From contig CAKQHB010000001.1 in NCBI GenBank assembly GCA_934234215.1, positions 1 to 64,000 of the forward strand: DNA of 64,000 nucleotides, in the 5' to 3' direction. The translations under genes were made by a program, and so were the position numbers. The notes beneath the pieces are model-generated. The model was not told the DNA's origin and searched no databases. It saw only the letters and a program-made list of their open reading frames with translations. Source of the stretch: an uncultured Cuneatibacter sp. (GTDB lineage Bacteria; Bacillota; Clostridia; Lachnospirales; Lachnospiraceae). Positions 1-6,345 of the stretch are shown here, one piece after another; the stretch's first letter is position 1, and the number at the start of each line of letters is the position of its first letter.

Positions 1-79
1 GGGATTTGAACCCTCGCGCCGCTACTAACGACCTACTCCCTTTCCAGGGGAGCCCCTTCAACCACTTGGGTACTTCTCC
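1..79 (-). tRNA. tRNA-Ser (anticodon GGA), 3' end cut by window edge
   Basis: On the minus strand the sequence begins GGAGAAGTACCCAAGTGG, a serine-type acceptor and D-arm start. The anticodon stem CTCCC/GGGAG encloses the loop CTGGAAA, giving anticodon GGA for UCC/UCU codons. A long variable arm and the T-arm (GGTTCAAATCC) follow, as expected for a class II tRNA. The acceptor 3' strand lies outside the window. Confidence 0.93.
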
Positions 80-123
80 ACATGTGCTTAAATCTTACTT
101 TTCAATATGTGATTGATTTGAAA

Positions 124-209
124 CGGAGAGAGTGGGATTCGAACCCACGCGCCCTTGCGGACAAACGGTTTTCAAGACCGCCTCGTTATGACCACTTCGA
201 TATCTCTCC
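124..209 (-). tRNA. tRNA-Ser (anticodon UGA)
   Basis: The acceptor stem GGAGAGA pairs with TCTCTCC, and the anticodon loop CTTGAAA gives anticodon TGA, reading UCA and probably UCG. A long variable arm marks a class II serine tRNA, and the T-arm contains GGTTCGAATCC. The 3' CCA is not encoded; GTTT follows the acceptor stem, so CCA must be added after transcription. It lies 44 bp upstream of the second serine tRNA and is probably cotranscribed with it from the promoter at 308-336. Confidence 0.95.
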
Positions 210-307
210 AAGACAGTGCTTCCTGATGTATCCGCTGTTTCGATATTCGGAAGTACTTTTCACAGTTTCCTGTGTTGTCGCAAGCTTCCGTCTCAGCGAC
301 GGACATT

Positions 308-336
308 ATATTAGCATACCTCGTCCCGGCTGTCAA
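308..336 (-). promoter_or_regulatory. Probable promoter of the tRNA-Ser pair
   Basis: On the minus strand TTGACA (331-336) and TAATAT (308-313) are separated by 17 bp. The element straddles the stop codon of ispD, and the first tRNA starts about 100 bp downstream. Confidence 0.6.
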
Positions 337-1087
337 CAACTTTTTCACATTTTTTTGTTCTTTTTTCAGATACCTCCAAAAGCCGTGAAAATCCTTGTTT
401 TTTCAGGTAGAGCGCTGCCACATCCAGATCCTCCGGTGTCGTGACTTTGATGTTTTCGTATGCACCTTCTACCATATATACACGATTCTCGCTCCAGTGC
501 TCCACAACCATCGCATCATCCGTTACCGGCAGCGATCCGTCATCTTCCTGCATCATACGACTGTACGCCCCAAAAACGATCGGATAGGAAAATGCCTGCG
601 GGGTCTGAATGATCCACAAGCTCCGACGATCCGGTGTCTCCACTGCATATCCTTCTTCAGACACCCGCTTGATCGTATCCTTGCTGGGCATCGCCGCTAC
701 GCAGGCACCATACTCTCTGGCTCCTGCAATACATCTTTCTATAATAGAATCCGTCAGACAGGGGCGGGCGCTGTCCTGGATCAGCACATGAGTACAGTCC
801 GACAGCTCCTGCAATCCTGCATAGACCGAGTGGTAGCGTTCTTTCCCGCCGGGAACGATTGCCTTTACCTTCTGAAAACCATAGGGTTCCACAAGGGTCT
901 GTCTGCAATATTCCTCTTCCCCCGGAGATGCCACCAACACGATCTCATCCACCTTTTCTTCCAGTGCTGCGATACAATACACTGCCAGTGGGTGTCCCAA
1001 CAGCTCCAGATATTGCTTATGAACCTGACTCTTCATCCGGCTGCCTTTTCCCGCTGCCAGAACAACCGCACCAATCTTTTCTCTCAT
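311..1087 (-). CDS. ispD: 2-C-methyl-D-erythritol 4-phosphate cytidylyltransferase (IspD)
   Basis: Transfers CMP from CTP to 2-C-methyl-D-erythritol 4-phosphate in the non-mevalonate isoprenoid pathway; cytosolic. The N-terminus carries the nucleotidyltransferase signature AAGKGSRM followed by KQYLELLG, and the middle contains the family-typical VLIQDSARP and MPSKDTIKRV. The frame stays open upstream to a GTG at 1156 that overlaps the tsaD stop, but the start chosen here (258 aa) has GGAG six bases before its ATG and begins right at the conserved core. A charged tail of about 25 residues makes it longer than the usual ~230 aa. It is the last gene of the tsaE operon, 65 bp after tsaD. Confidence 0.92.
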   Translation of the reverse strand: MREKIGAVVLAAGKGSRMKSQVHKQYLELLGHPLAVYCIAALEEKVDEIVLVASPGEEEYCRQTLVEPYGFQKVKAIVPGGKERYHSVYAGLQELSDCTHVLIQDSARPCLTDSIIERCIAGAREYGACVAAMPSKDTIKRVSEEGYAVETPDRRSLWIIQTPQAFSYPIVFGAYSRMMQEDDGSLPVTDDAMVVEHWSENRVYMVEGAYENIKVTTPEDLDVAALYLKKQGFSRLLEVSEKRTKKCEKVVDSRDEVC

Positions 1088-1152
1088 CATACTCTCCATA
1101 TTGTTTCGCAGCTTAGTCATGAACCTCTGCTTAATCGCAGACAGGGGAACAC

Positions 1153-2166
1153 TCACAGGCTTAAGTTTGGTACTGCATTCAGATCCCAGCCGTGGCGCAC
1201 GCCCTTTTGATATTCATAGTAGGCTGCGCATCCGATCATCGCAGCATTGTCCGTGCAGAGGATCGGGGACGGATAGTAGAAACGAATGCCTTCTTTTTCA
1301 CATGCTTCTTTCATTCCTGCACGCAGAGCTGAGTTGGACGCAACGCCGCCTGCGATTGCAATCCTGTCATAGCCATATTCTTTTGCCGCCAGGATTGCGC
1401 GGCTCACCAAACTGTCCACAACGGTCTGCTGGAAGGATGCCGCCAAATCCGCGCGATTCACCTGCTCGCCCATCATCTGCGCATGATTCCAATAATTCAG
1501 CACAGCAGATTTCAGACCACTGAAGCTGAAGTCATAGGGATTGCCCTCAATTTTTGCATGCGGGAACGAGATTGCATGAGGATTGCCCTCTTTTGCCAGC
1601 TTGTCCACTTTCGGGCCGCCCGGATAACCGAGACCGATGGCACGGGCAACTTTATCAAATGCTTCTCCCGCTGCATCATCTCTCGTTCTGCCGAGGATTT
1701 CGAAATCGCCGTAATCCTTTACGACAACTAAGTGAGTATGACCACCGGATACGATCAGGCACAAAAAAGGTGGTTCCAGATCCGGATGCTCAATAAAGTT
1801 TGCAGATACATGTCCTTTGATATGATGCACGCCGACAAGAGGCAGGTCTTTCGCAAATGCGATCGCCTTTGCCTCTGCAACGCCCACAAGAAGCGCACCT
1901 ACCAGTCCCGGACCGTAGGTGACACCGATTGCATCCATATCATCCAATGTCATATCAGCTTCTGCCAATGCTGCTGTGATGACCTGATTGATTTTTTCGA
2001 TATGCTTTCTGGACGCGATCTCCGGCACAACGCCGCCATACAGCGTATGCAGCGCGATCTGGGAAGAGATCACATTCGATAATACCTCTCTTCCGTTTCG
2101 CACAACGGCAGCCGCTGTCTCATCACAGGAACTTTCGATTGCAAGAATCGTTACATCTTTCTTCAT
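1153..2166 (-). CDS. tsaD: tRNA N6-adenosine threonylcarbamoyltransferase TsaD
   Basis: Transfers the threonylcarbamoyl group from TC-AMP to A37 of ANN-decoding tRNAs to make t6A, working with TsaB and TsaE, both encoded in the same run. It is a 337-aa member of the ASKHA fold family. Visible marks are AIESSCDETAAAVV at the N-terminus, the metal-binding H115-x3-H119 in VGVHHIKGHVSA, SGGHTHLVVV, and GGVASNSALR near the C-terminus. The start is the ATG after GGAG with 5-nt spacing; a TTG further upstream in the frame has no good site. It starts 22 bp after rnz stops. Confidence 0.95.
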   Translation of the reverse strand: MKKDVTILAIESSCDETAAAVVRNGREVLSNVISSQIALHTLYGGVVPEIASRKHIEKINQVITAALAEADMTLDDMDAIGVTYGPGLVGALLVGVAEAKAIAFAKDLPLVGVHHIKGHVSANFIEHPDLEPPFLCLIVSGGHTHLVVVKDYGDFEILGRTRDDAAGEAFDKVARAIGLGYPGGPKVDKLAKEGNPHAISFPHAKIEGNPYDFSFSGLKSAVLNYWNHAQMMGEQVNRADLAASFQQTVVDSLVSRAILAAKEYGYDRIAIAGGVASNSALRAGMKEACEKEGIRFYYPSPILCTDNAAMIGCAAYYEYQKGVRHGWDLNAVPNLSL

Positions 2167-2188
2167 ATATACTCCATTCCGCGAACGC

Positions 2189-3100
2189 TTACTCTTCTTC
2201 AAAGTTCAGATCCACGCTCATACCGTCCTTTCCGGTCTGGATGGGCGGATAAATCTTTCGTAATTCTTTCAGATACTCTTCCGGATGATTCAGTGACGGG
2301 CTGAAATGTGTCAGCCACATCCGATCCGGCTCTGCCTGTCTGCCGAGAGCTGCCGCCTCCTGCATCGTCATATGGCGGTGTTCTCTGGCATTTGCCTGCT
2401 TCTCCAGCTCTCCGTACATGCCTTCGCAAATAAACAGATCCGATCCCCTGGCATATTCTGCAATGATCGACATCGGTCTGGTGTCCGTGCAGTACGTCAC
2501 CTGCAGTCCCTTTCGATCCGGTCCCAATACCATATCCGGCGTATAAGTTACACCGTCCGCCTCGATGGTCTGCCCTTTCTGAAGCGGATTCCAATATTGC
2601 AGCGGGATTCCGGCTGCTTTTGCGCGGGCTGCGTCAAACTTGCCCGTGCGCGGGATTCGTACCCGATATCCATAACAGGTGACGCGATGGTTCACGCGAA
2701 ACGCATCGATTTCATAGCCGTGCAGGCTCAAATGCTTCTCCGGCTCTGTCACTTCGATCAGCTCAATCGGAAACGGAAGCTCCGGTGCAATGGTGCGCAG
2801 CGCTCCAACGACCCGTTCCAATCCTTTCGGACCAATGATCGTGAGTGGCTCCGTCCGGTCTGCATTTCCCATGGTGAGAAGCATTCCCGGCAGACCGCTG
2901 ATATGATCCGCGTGAAAATGTGTAATACAAATAATGTCGATGGGTTTGAACGTCCAGCCTTTTTCCTTGATTGCGATCTGAGTACCCTCTCCGCAGTCGA
3001 TCAGCAGATGACTGCCATTGTACCGCATCATGCACGACGTCAGCCAGCGATACGGCAATGGCATCATACCGCTGGTTCCCAACAGGCAAACATCTAACAT
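2189..3100 (-). CDS. rnz: Ribonuclease Z (tRNA 3' endonuclease)
   Basis: Metallo-beta-lactamase-fold endonuclease that removes 3' trailers from tRNA precursors. The zinc motif THFHADHISG sits at residues 60-69 (H61, H63, D65, H66), LIDCGEGTQ lies upstream, and the later ligands fall in YCTDTRP and LTHFSP. At 303 aa it has the usual bacterial length. ATG follows GGAGG with 6-nt spacing. A tRNA maturation enzyme fits well in an operon otherwise devoted to t6A, next to tRNA genes whose CCA is not encoded. Confidence 0.93.
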   Translation of the reverse strand: MLDVCLLGTSGMMPLPYRWLTSCMMRYNGSHLLIDCGEGTQIAIKEKGWTFKPIDIICITHFHADHISGLPGMLLTMGNADRTEPLTIIGPKGLERVVGALRTIAPELPFPIELIEVTEPEKHLSLHGYEIDAFRVNHRVTCYGYRVRIPRTGKFDAARAKAAGIPLQYWNPLQKGQTIEADGVTYTPDMVLGPDRKGLQVTYCTDTRPMSIIAEYARGSDLFICEGMYGELEKQANAREHRHMTMQEAAALGRQAEPDRMWLTHFSPSLNHPEEYLKELRKIYPPIQTGKDGMSVDLNFEEE

Positions 3101-3115
3101 GTAATTCCTCCAAAT

Positions 3116-3382
3116 TTAATCTATACACTCTTCCTCAAACACCGGCGGAAAATACTCTATCTCCTGCCGTGTCTCCGGTCGCCGCACAAATGCGGCAATC
3201 ATCCGGTCGTAACAATCCTCGCACAGACAAAAATGCTGTACCAGACCATCTTTCTGGGAGAAATATCCCCATGTCTTTGTTACGTCCAGAAACTCCTCCA
3301 CCGGAATCCCCTGCTCCTGCCGCTGCTGTCTGCCGCAGCTATTGCATACGAGTCCCTGTGTTATCTGATTTTTCTGATTCAT
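3116..3382 (-). CDS. Small cysteine-rich protein, probably zinc-binding, function unknown
   Basis: An 88-aa protein between tsaB-rimI and rnz that I do not recognise. It has two paired-cysteine motifs, CNSCG near residue 13 and CLCEDC near residue 54, which could build one zinc ribbon, and an acidic C-terminus (FEEECID). The start used here has GGAGG seven bases upstream; the frame extends 19 codons further upstream without a better site. The stop is 15 bp before rnz, so it is cotranscribed with tRNA-processing genes. A role in nucleic-acid binding is only a guess from the context. Confidence 0.75.
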   Translation of the reverse strand: MNQKNQITQGLVCNSCGRQQRQEQGIPVEEFLDVTKTWGYFSQKDGLVQHFCLCEDCYDRMIAAFVRRPETRQEIEYFPPVFEEECID

Positions 3383-3464
3383 CGCAACCCTCCTATTTCG
3401 ACACGTTTCTCGAACTGTGCTTATTTTACCGGATTGCATGTTTTCATTTCAATGGAAAGTTCTG

Positions 3465-4631
3465 TCAGCCTTTCAGCGCACAGCTCATCAGAATCGCATC
3501 TTCCACCGGTTTGCTGTAAAATCCGGGACGCTTTCCATCTATTATAAATCCATCCCGCTCATACACATGTCTGGCGCAGGCGTTGCTCTCCCGCACCTCC
3601 AACTGCAATCGTGCAATACCGCGATCAGCACAGATTTTTTTGAGATTTTTCAAAAGACCGCCGCCGATTCCATGGCTTCTATCGGATTCCGCCACTGCGA
3701 TTGTCAAAATATCCGCTTCATCTAATACGGTGCGAGCGCAGGCGTAGCCAATGACACGGCCGGACAGCTCTGCCACCACCTGACAAAACTCCGGACGCGC
3801 ACACATATTCTGAAAATCTTCTTCTTTCCACGGAGAAGAGAAGTTTACCGCCTCGATCTTTGCAACCTCTGCGGTATCCTCTACGGTCATGACGCGATAG
3901 CAGATGCCTTCTGTCGCTGCTTCCGGTGCAATTCCAAGCCGCGCGGCACGCTCACGTTCCGCCTGAGATACCCGCAAATATTCCGGTGCATGCTGCTCTG
4001 CGGACTCCAGCTTTCCCTGCGCGGCATAGACCGCGCCCAGTCCGGCGACAGCTCCTGCACGCTGTTTCGACATAAATCCGGGGGCAAAATCCAGCGAAAC
4101 ACGACACAATTCGGAAAGCTGTTCTCTGTAAACCGGCACACCATCTCCCAGCATCAGAACAGGTTTCCCGTATGCATTCAACTTCTCTGCCAGCTCTGCA
4201 ACTGAGATTGCCATAGAAGGCTCTACTACTTCAAATCCGTCTGTACCAAACCGGTACAGACCAGTATAGACCTGACTTCTGCGGGCATCCATGATCGGAC
4301 AGATCAGCCCTGCTGCTCCATAGCACTGATATGCCAATGCATCCAGCGTCGGCACCGAAATCAGCGGAACACCCAGCGCCAGTCCCAGACCCTTTGCGGT
4401 CGCAGAACCAATACGAAGTCCGGTGAAGGAACCGGGACCACTGCTGATAGCGATAGCTTCAATAGAACTCTTATCGGTCTCCGTCATGCGGATGATCTCA
4501 TCTAACATCGGCAAAAGTGTCTGCGAATGTGTCTTTTTGAAATTCACTGTATATTCCGCCTGCAGGGTATCCCCTTCCCACAGCGCCACAGACGCTACCA
4601 GACCGGAACTGTCAATCGCTAATATCTTCAC
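3465..4631 (-). CDS. TsaB-RimI fusion: t6A scaffold protein plus ribosomal-protein N-acetyltransferase
   Basis: A 388-aa fusion. Residues 1-230 are TsaB, the non-catalytic partner of TsaD in t6A synthesis, with LAIDSSGLVASVA at the start and SSGPGSFTGLRIG near residue 64. Residues 245-388 are a GNAT acetyltransferase like RimI, with ICYRVMTVEDTAEV, the acetyl-CoA loop SDRSHGIGGGLL and a C-terminal ESNACARHVYERDGF. In many Firmicutes tsaB and rimI are adjacent separate genes. The start is GTG, overlapping the tsaE stop in GTGA, with GGAGG six bases upstream. I see no frameshift at the junction, so the fusion looks genuine. Confidence 0.92.
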   Translation of the reverse strand: MKILAIDSSGLVASVALWEGDTLQAEYTVNFKKTHSQTLLPMLDEIIRMTETDKSSIEAIAISSGPGSFTGLRIGSATAKGLGLALGVPLISVPTLDALAYQCYGAAGLICPIMDARRSQVYTGLYRFGTDGFEVVEPSMAISVAELAEKLNAYGKPVLMLGDGVPVYREQLSELCRVSLDFAPGFMSKQRAGAVAGLGAVYAAQGKLESAEQHAPEYLRVSQAERERAARLGIAPEAATEGICYRVMTVEDTAEVAKIEAVNFSSPWKEEDFQNMCARPEFCQVVAELSGRVIGYACARTVLDEADILTIAVAESDRSHGIGGGLLKNLKKICADRGIARLQLEVRESNACARHVYERDGFIIDGKRPGFYSKPVEDAILMSCALKG

Positions 4632-5062
4632 TCGTTGCCTCCTTCTACCCGGATCTGACGATAATCAAAGCCTTTCTCCAGATTTTTCTCTATGGTAATG
4701 TGAATCGCATCCTCCGGGATCAGTTCCTCAATCAGTTCTGACCACTCCACAAGGCAGACACCCTCTCCATAGAAGCAATCCTCATAGCCGATCTCGTCCA
4801 TCTCCTCCGGATCTGCGATTCGATATACGTCAAAATGATATAATGGCAGGCGGCCATTCTCATACACCTGCAAAATCGTAAACGTGGGGCTGTTCACCGG
4901 GCCATCAATGCCGAGTCCTGCTGCAAATCCCTGTGCAAATACAGTCTTTCCGGTGCCGAGATCTCCGTCCAGACAATATACCTGCCCCGGAGTCGCCTTT
5001 TCTCCCAGCTCTTTGCCGAACTGATAGGTCTCCTCCGGTCCTTTTGTTTCAAACAACTGCAT
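4628..5062 (-). CDS. tsaE: tRNA threonylcarbamoyladenosine biosynthesis ATPase TsaE
   Basis: A 144-aa P-loop ATPase needed for turnover of the TsaBD complex in t6A synthesis. Walker A is GDLGTGKT at residues 33-40, followed by the family motifs VNSPTF and LYHFDVYR and by LVEWSE near residue 107. ATG follows AGAGG with 6-nt spacing. As the first gene of the operon it is preceded by a possible promoter at 5154-5183. Confidence 0.94.
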   Translation of the reverse strand: MQLFETKGPEETYQFGKELGEKATPGQVYCLDGDLGTGKTVFAQGFAAGLGIDGPVNSPTFTILQVYENGRLPLYHFDVYRIADPEEMDEIGYEDCFYGEGVCLVEWSELIEELIPEDAIHITIEKNLEKGFDYRQIRVEGGNE

Positions 5063-5118
5063 GTTGAACCTCTTTCATTTCTCACATTCTCGCGTGGCTT
5101 TTTTGAAGCTGTGTTTCT

Positions 5119-5154
5119 AAAACAAATGAACGCAAGCCACACGACTCGCGTTCA
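5119..5154 (-). terminator. Probable rho-independent terminator after ribU
   Basis: On the minus strand a 10-bp stem (TGAACGCGAG/CTTGCGTTCA with one G-T pair) closes an 8-nt loop and is followed by TTTGTTTT. It lies 34 bp after the ribU stop. The possible tsaE promoter abuts its upstream arm. Confidence 0.55.
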
Positions 5155-5183
5155 TTATACTCCACTTTTTCTATATCTTGCAA
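5154..5183 (-). promoter_or_regulatory. Possible promoter of the tsaE operon
   Basis: TTGCAA (5178-5183) and TATAAT (5154-5159) are 18 bp apart on the minus strand, in the only sizeable gap upstream of tsaE. The -10 touches the ribU terminator stem, so the new transcript would start inside that hairpin. Confidence 0.5.
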
Positions 5184-5188
5184 CAATT

Positions 5189-5812
5189 TTAGAACTTCTT
5201 CAGCAGAACACTGATTCTCTTATACAGCAGCAGGGTCAGCACCGATACCAGCACTGCCTTGACCAGATTGAATGGCGCAACTGCCAGCAATACGAATGTG
5301 GCAACGCTTGTGATGTGACCATTCACTGCGGTTCCGGCTGCGATGATGTTCTGCATACCGCCAAAAGCGGAAGCATACAGCGGCAGCAATACATATGCAT
5401 TCATCAGGCTTCCGGCAACTACCATTGTCAGTCCGCCTACCACCAGTGCGATCACTGCTCTCTTAAACGTCTTCTTTCTCCAGTATATGATACCTGCCGG
5501 GATCAGAAACGCACAGCCAACGATAAAGTTGCCGAGCTCTCCGACATATGCGGTGGTCGTGCCATTGATCAGCAGATTCAGCAGGATTTTTACAAACTCG
5601 ATGGCGATGCCTGCCACCGGCCCCATCGCAAACGTACCGATCAGTACCGGCAGCTCACTCAGATCCAGCTTGTAAAAGCCCGGTGCTAAAAACGGGATGG
5701 GAAACTCAAAGAGCATCAAAATGACGGCGATTGCCGCTAACATACCGATGGTGATCATGTTCTTGACTGCCATGTTCGATGTCTTTCCTGCCTGACTTGC
5801 TACTGTTTTCAT
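5189..5812 (-). CDS. ribU: ECF transporter substrate-binding (S) component, riboflavin type (RibU)
   Basis: A 207-aa integral membrane protein with about six hydrophobic segments. The stretch FYKLDLSELPVLIG after the first segment is the signature of the riboflavin S component, which captures riboflavin outside the cell and works with a shared EcfAAT module not present in this window. The FMN riboswitch at 6155-6285 supports riboflavin as the substrate. The start is the ATG with AGAGG six bases upstream; the longer frame upstream runs through a repeat and is Arg-rich noise. About 270 bp separate the start from the riboswitch terminator, an unusually long leader. Confidence 0.9.
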   Translation of the reverse strand: MKTVASQAGKTSNMAVKNMITIGMLAAIAVILMLFEFPIPFLAPGFYKLDLSELPVLIGTFAMGPVAGIAIEFVKILLNLLINGTTTAYVGELGNFIVGCAFLIPAGIIYWRKKTFKRAVIALVVGGLTMVVAGSLMNAYVLLPLYASAFGGMQNIIAAGTAVNGHITSVATFVLLAVAPFNLVKAVLVSVLTLLLYKRISVLLKKF

Positions 5813-5934
5813 CTTTTTCCTCTTTTCTGCGCAGCTTTCCTGTGCTCCGAAGACGGATGGCTGCACAGACCGCCTCGAAGCGCTGTCTTCTGACAGCTTT
5901 GCAGGAAATTCCGGAAATTGAAGAATCATGGAAC
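5813..5934 (-). other. ribU leader, gene-free
   Basis: Untranslated stretch between repeat copy A and ribU. It holds one loose inverted repeat (GAAGAC near 5851 with GTCTTC near 5884) and the ribU ribosome binding site. I see no gene or other clear signal here. Confidence 0.5.
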
Positions 5935-6075
5935 AAAATAGAATCCTGCGGAGCAGGATTCTCCGCCTGCGGCGGGTCGCGAAGCGACAAATTCCGTTCC
6001 GCCGCAGTGCGATCCACGCGGAGCGCTTTTTGACTTTATAGGAAATGCAACGCAATTTCCTATAAAGTCAAAAAA
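5935..6075 (+). repeat. Dispersed GC-rich hairpin repeat, copy A
   Basis: The longest of three related copies (others at 17081 and 60188). It consists of a hairpin GAATCCTGC/GCAGGATTC, then a nested hairpin with outer arms CTGCGGCGG/CCGCCGCAG and inner arms GTCGC/GCGAC around GAA, then the block TGCGATCCACGCGGAGCGC, and last a 20-bp perfect inverted repeat (arms 6027-6046 and 6055-6074) bounded by runs of T and A. Positions 5935-5992 match copy B at 55 of 58 bases, and 5964-6032 match copy C at 66 of 69. It sits inside the ribU leader. Confidence 0.85.
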
Positions 6076-6106
6076 CCGGAAAACGAATGACTCACTCGTT
6101 CTCCGG
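6071..6106 (-). terminator. Rho-independent terminator downstream of the FMN riboswitch
   Basis: On the minus strand CCGGAGAACGAGTGA pairs with TCATTCGTTTTCCGG and is followed by TTTTTTG. It begins about 50 nt after the aptamer ends, as expected for the expression platform of a transcription-attenuating riboswitch. Confidence 0.8.
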
Positions 6107-6154
6107 CTGTGATTGCTCCTTCGAATGTCTGAAAATCCAGACAGTTCGCCCGAA

Positions 6155-6285
6155 ACTCTTTCTCTCATCCAGACTTACAACGCTCATTGCTTACTGTCGG
6201 TACCGGAATCACACCGGTTCAGCCACAAAATGTGGGTCGCGGACTCTACCGCCGGTTGGGACTTGCACCCTACCCCGAAGAATTT
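6155..6285 (-). promoter_or_regulatory. FMN riboswitch (RFN element)
   Basis: Read on the minus strand, the element begins TTCGGGGTAGGGTGCAAGTC, continues with ACCGGCGGTAGAG, has a variable hairpin around CCACATTTTGTGG, then GGTGTGATTCCGGTACCGACAGT, and closes with AGTCTGGATGAGAGAAAG. These are the conserved blocks of the RFN aptamer in order. FMN binding should favour the terminator at 6071-6106 and so lower ribU expression. Confidence 0.95.
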
Positions 6286-6308
6286 CCTATTCATTTGTTA
6301 CTGACGTG

Positions 6309-6337
6309 ATTATAATGCACCTTTTTCAAAAATGCAA
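6309..6337 (-). promoter_or_regulatory. Promoter of the FMN riboswitch/ribU transcript
   Basis: TTGCAT (6332-6337) and TATAAT (6309-6314) are 17 bp apart on the minus strand, placing the start about 20 bp before the aptamer. It lies directly after the tex stop codon. Confidence 0.7.
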
Positions 6338-6345
6338 TCCTTTTT

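Noticed and set aside
1088..1156. Longer IspD starting at the GTG that overlaps the tsaD stop
   Set aside because: The extra 23 residues precede the conserved core and the GTG has no good Shine-Dalgarno sequence, whereas the ATG at 1087 has GGAG at proper spacing.
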